A stretch of DNA of 64,000 nt from Rhodobacter sp. 24-YEA-8 (GTDB lineage: Bacteria > Pseudomonadota > Alphaproteobacteria > Rhodobacterales > Rhodobacteraceae): contig NZ_FNSK01000001.1 in assembly GCF_900105075.1 (NCBI RefSeq), positions 2,887,001-2,951,000 on the forward strand. The letters are read 5' to 3'. Shown piece after piece: positions 62,985 through 64,000 of this stretch (its first letter is position 1; each line of letters opens with the position of its first letter). The translations under genes were made by a program, and so were the position numbers. The notes below the pieces were generated by a model. The model searched no databases and was not told where the DNA came from. It saw only the letters and a program-made list of their open reading frames with translations.

Positions 62985-64000
62985 CTAGCCGCCGCTGGTC
63001 GCTCGCAGGCCGCGGCGGGTTTCGTCGGTCGACAGTTCACTGTTGAGTTTCTGGAATTGCCGCCGCGCCTCGGCGCGATCCCCGAGGTTCAGCCAGGAAT
63101 AGGCTCGCAGCATAGCAAGGTCGCGGCGCAGACCGCCACCCAGCTGTTCAAGCGCGTCAAAATAGGCGATCGCCTGTTTGTAGCGCTTGTTCTTATAGGC
63201 ATTCACGCCCCGCTGATCGAGGATCTGGCGCTCAATATCAAGCCGCTGTTTATGGGTAAAATCGGTCGATGCCGCGATGCGTGAGGCTTCCTCGGGCATT
63301 TGCATTTTCAGATGGGCCAGCGCCAGGCCATAGCCAGCATCCCGGCGCTGTTCCGCATTAAGCCCGGCCTTCAGCGCCGCTTTGAAGCTCTGCACTGCCT
63401 CCATCGGCTGGTTGAGATTATAGGCGCACCAGCCGCGCTGATAGATCACCGAAGTCACGCGTGAGCCGGAGGAAAGCGCAAGGCAGCGCGGCCAGTCCCC
63501 TGCCGCCACGGCAGCCTGAAAGCCGCTGCCGCCGGACCCGCCCTGAACAGCGGGCGCTTTGGCAACCGGTCGCGCCGGTACCACTTCGCCAGAGGATGCC
63601 GGGGCCGGTGTTGCTTTCGGCGTCTTTCCGGCCGCGGGCGGCTCCACGGGTGCGGTCACCACGCCGGCGGGCGCGGCTATGTCATGGCCACGCCCGGCAA
63701 GCAACCGGCTGCGCAATGTCTGCAATTCCGGATCTATCGCGGGCAGGCGCTGGCCCACCTGCGACAGGAGGGCGAGGATCTCGGCCTCGCTTGCAACCGC
63801 ATCGGCCTTTTCCAGCGTTGCGATCAGATCCGCCGTCACGACGCAGGTTCCCGCCACAGAGCGATAGGTGCCAAACGCATCCGCCGCCCGCCCTGCCGCC
63901 GCCTGGGCCTCGGCAATGCGCCAGGCGTTGTTGATCCGGTTACAGCGCAAAAGTCCCGGTACCGACGAAGCCACCGAAATCGCCTGGCTGAGATTTCCCG
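62985..64000 (-). CDS. TPR-repeat protein (5' partial at the window end)
   Basis: At least 337 residues; the frame is open to the right edge, so the N-terminus is missing. The visible part has TPR-like helices (AEAQAAAGRAADAFGTYRSVAGT at the left end of the protein), a Pro/Ala/Lys-rich linker (TPAPASSGEVVPARPVAK) and several further TPR units (YQRGWCAYNLNQPMEAVQSFKAALKAG, GVNAYKNKRYKQAIAYFDAL). The architecture suggests a periplasmic or membrane-associated scaffold protein, possibly BcsC-like or from an exopolysaccharide system. Function is unassigned; it converges on the IS remnant. Confidence 0.65.
   Translation of the reverse strand, partial: GNLSQAISVASSVPGLLRCNRINNAWRIAEAQAAAGRAADAFGTYRSVAGTCVVTADLIATLEKADAVASEAEILALLSQVGQRLPAIDPELQTLRSRLLAGRGHDIAAPAGVVTAPVEPPAAGKTPKATPAPASSGEVVPARPVAKAPAVQGGSGGSGFQAAVAAGDWPRCLALSSGSRVTSVIYQRGWCAYNLNQPMEAVQSFKAALKAGLNAEQRRDAGYGLALAHLKMQMPEEASRIAASTDFTHKQRLDIERQILDQRGVNAYKNKRYKQAIAYFDALEQLGGGLRRDLAMLRAYSWLNLGDRAEARRQFQKLNSELSTDETRRGLRATSGG

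Noticed and set aside
1..64000. CRISPR arrays, prophage and rRNA operons
   Set aside because: No regularly spaced direct repeats, phage structural genes or rRNA sequence were seen when reading both strands.

Overview
The window is high-GC DNA with dense, often 4-nt-overlapping (ATGA) operons. The gene content (aerobic cobalamin pathway with CobG, CobN, CobW and CbtAB; type II lumazine synthase; a Brucella-type erythritol locus; Rhodobacter-like aminotransferase, SmpB and DapA neighbourhood) points to an alphaproteobacterium, most likely Rhodobacteraceae/Paracoccaceae. Genus cannot be fixed from the sequence alone. Both window edges cut genes: a probable penicillin-binding protein tail at the left and a TPR protein at the right.

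Layout. 1-7.8 kb: housekeeping genes (aromatic/aspartate aminotransferase, mercaptopyruvate sulfurtransferase, a small Gly-rich membrane protein, SmpB, an EamA transporter, DapA, a soluble lytic transglycosylase). 7.9-25.4 kb: aerobic cobalamin biosynthesis. On the minus strand, behind a cobalamin riboswitch at about 23.1-23.3 kb, run a DUF1636 gene, cobW, cobN, cobG, cobH, cobI, cobJ, cobL, cobE, cobM, cobB and cobA. A second cobalamin riboswitch (9.74-9.89 kb) precedes the cobalt-uptake pair cbtB-cbtA. cobF and cobO-cobQ are on the plus strand, and cobK sits on the plus strand inside the minus-strand operon. 25.5-28.4 kb: an HPP-CBS membrane protein, two flavin-reductase-like proteins (candidates for the missing corrin reductase) and a secreted ClpP-fold-like protein.

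28.6-34.4 kb: a compact, uncharacterised divergon. A TetR regulator and a sulfotransferase go left; a ketoacyl-synthase III (OleA/FabH type), an NAD(P)-dependent OleD-type reductase, an MBL-fold hydrolase and a PaaK/F390-synthetase-type adenylating enzyme go right. The 106-nt control region holds two 13-bp inverted repeats placed almost symmetrically. This is my best candidate for an undescribed biosynthetic system (fatty-acyl condensation, reduction and activation, possibly sulfation).

34.4-53.5 kb: glutaminase, then a large polyol locus. The minus strand carries eryA-eryB-eryC-eryD-tpiB(eryH)-rpiB(eryI)-fbp, turning erythritol into erythrose 4-phosphate and onward through the pentose phosphate/gluconeogenic routes. 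The plus strand carries an ABC importer (DUF2291 protein, double ATPase, permease, binding protein), preceded by an unlisted 38-codon ORF, then a second kinase/dehydrogenase set with two DeoR regulators. ribH2 with an FMN riboswitch closes the locus, as next to the Brucella ery genes.

53.7-64 kb: an RND efflux pair (membrane-fusion protein and HAE1 transporter, no outer-membrane factor) with a clear terminator, a TerC-CBS-CorC membrane protein, an orphan TadG-like protein, tRNA-Pro(CGG), an IS5-type transposase remnant and the partial TPR protein. No CRISPR array, prophage or rRNA was seen.
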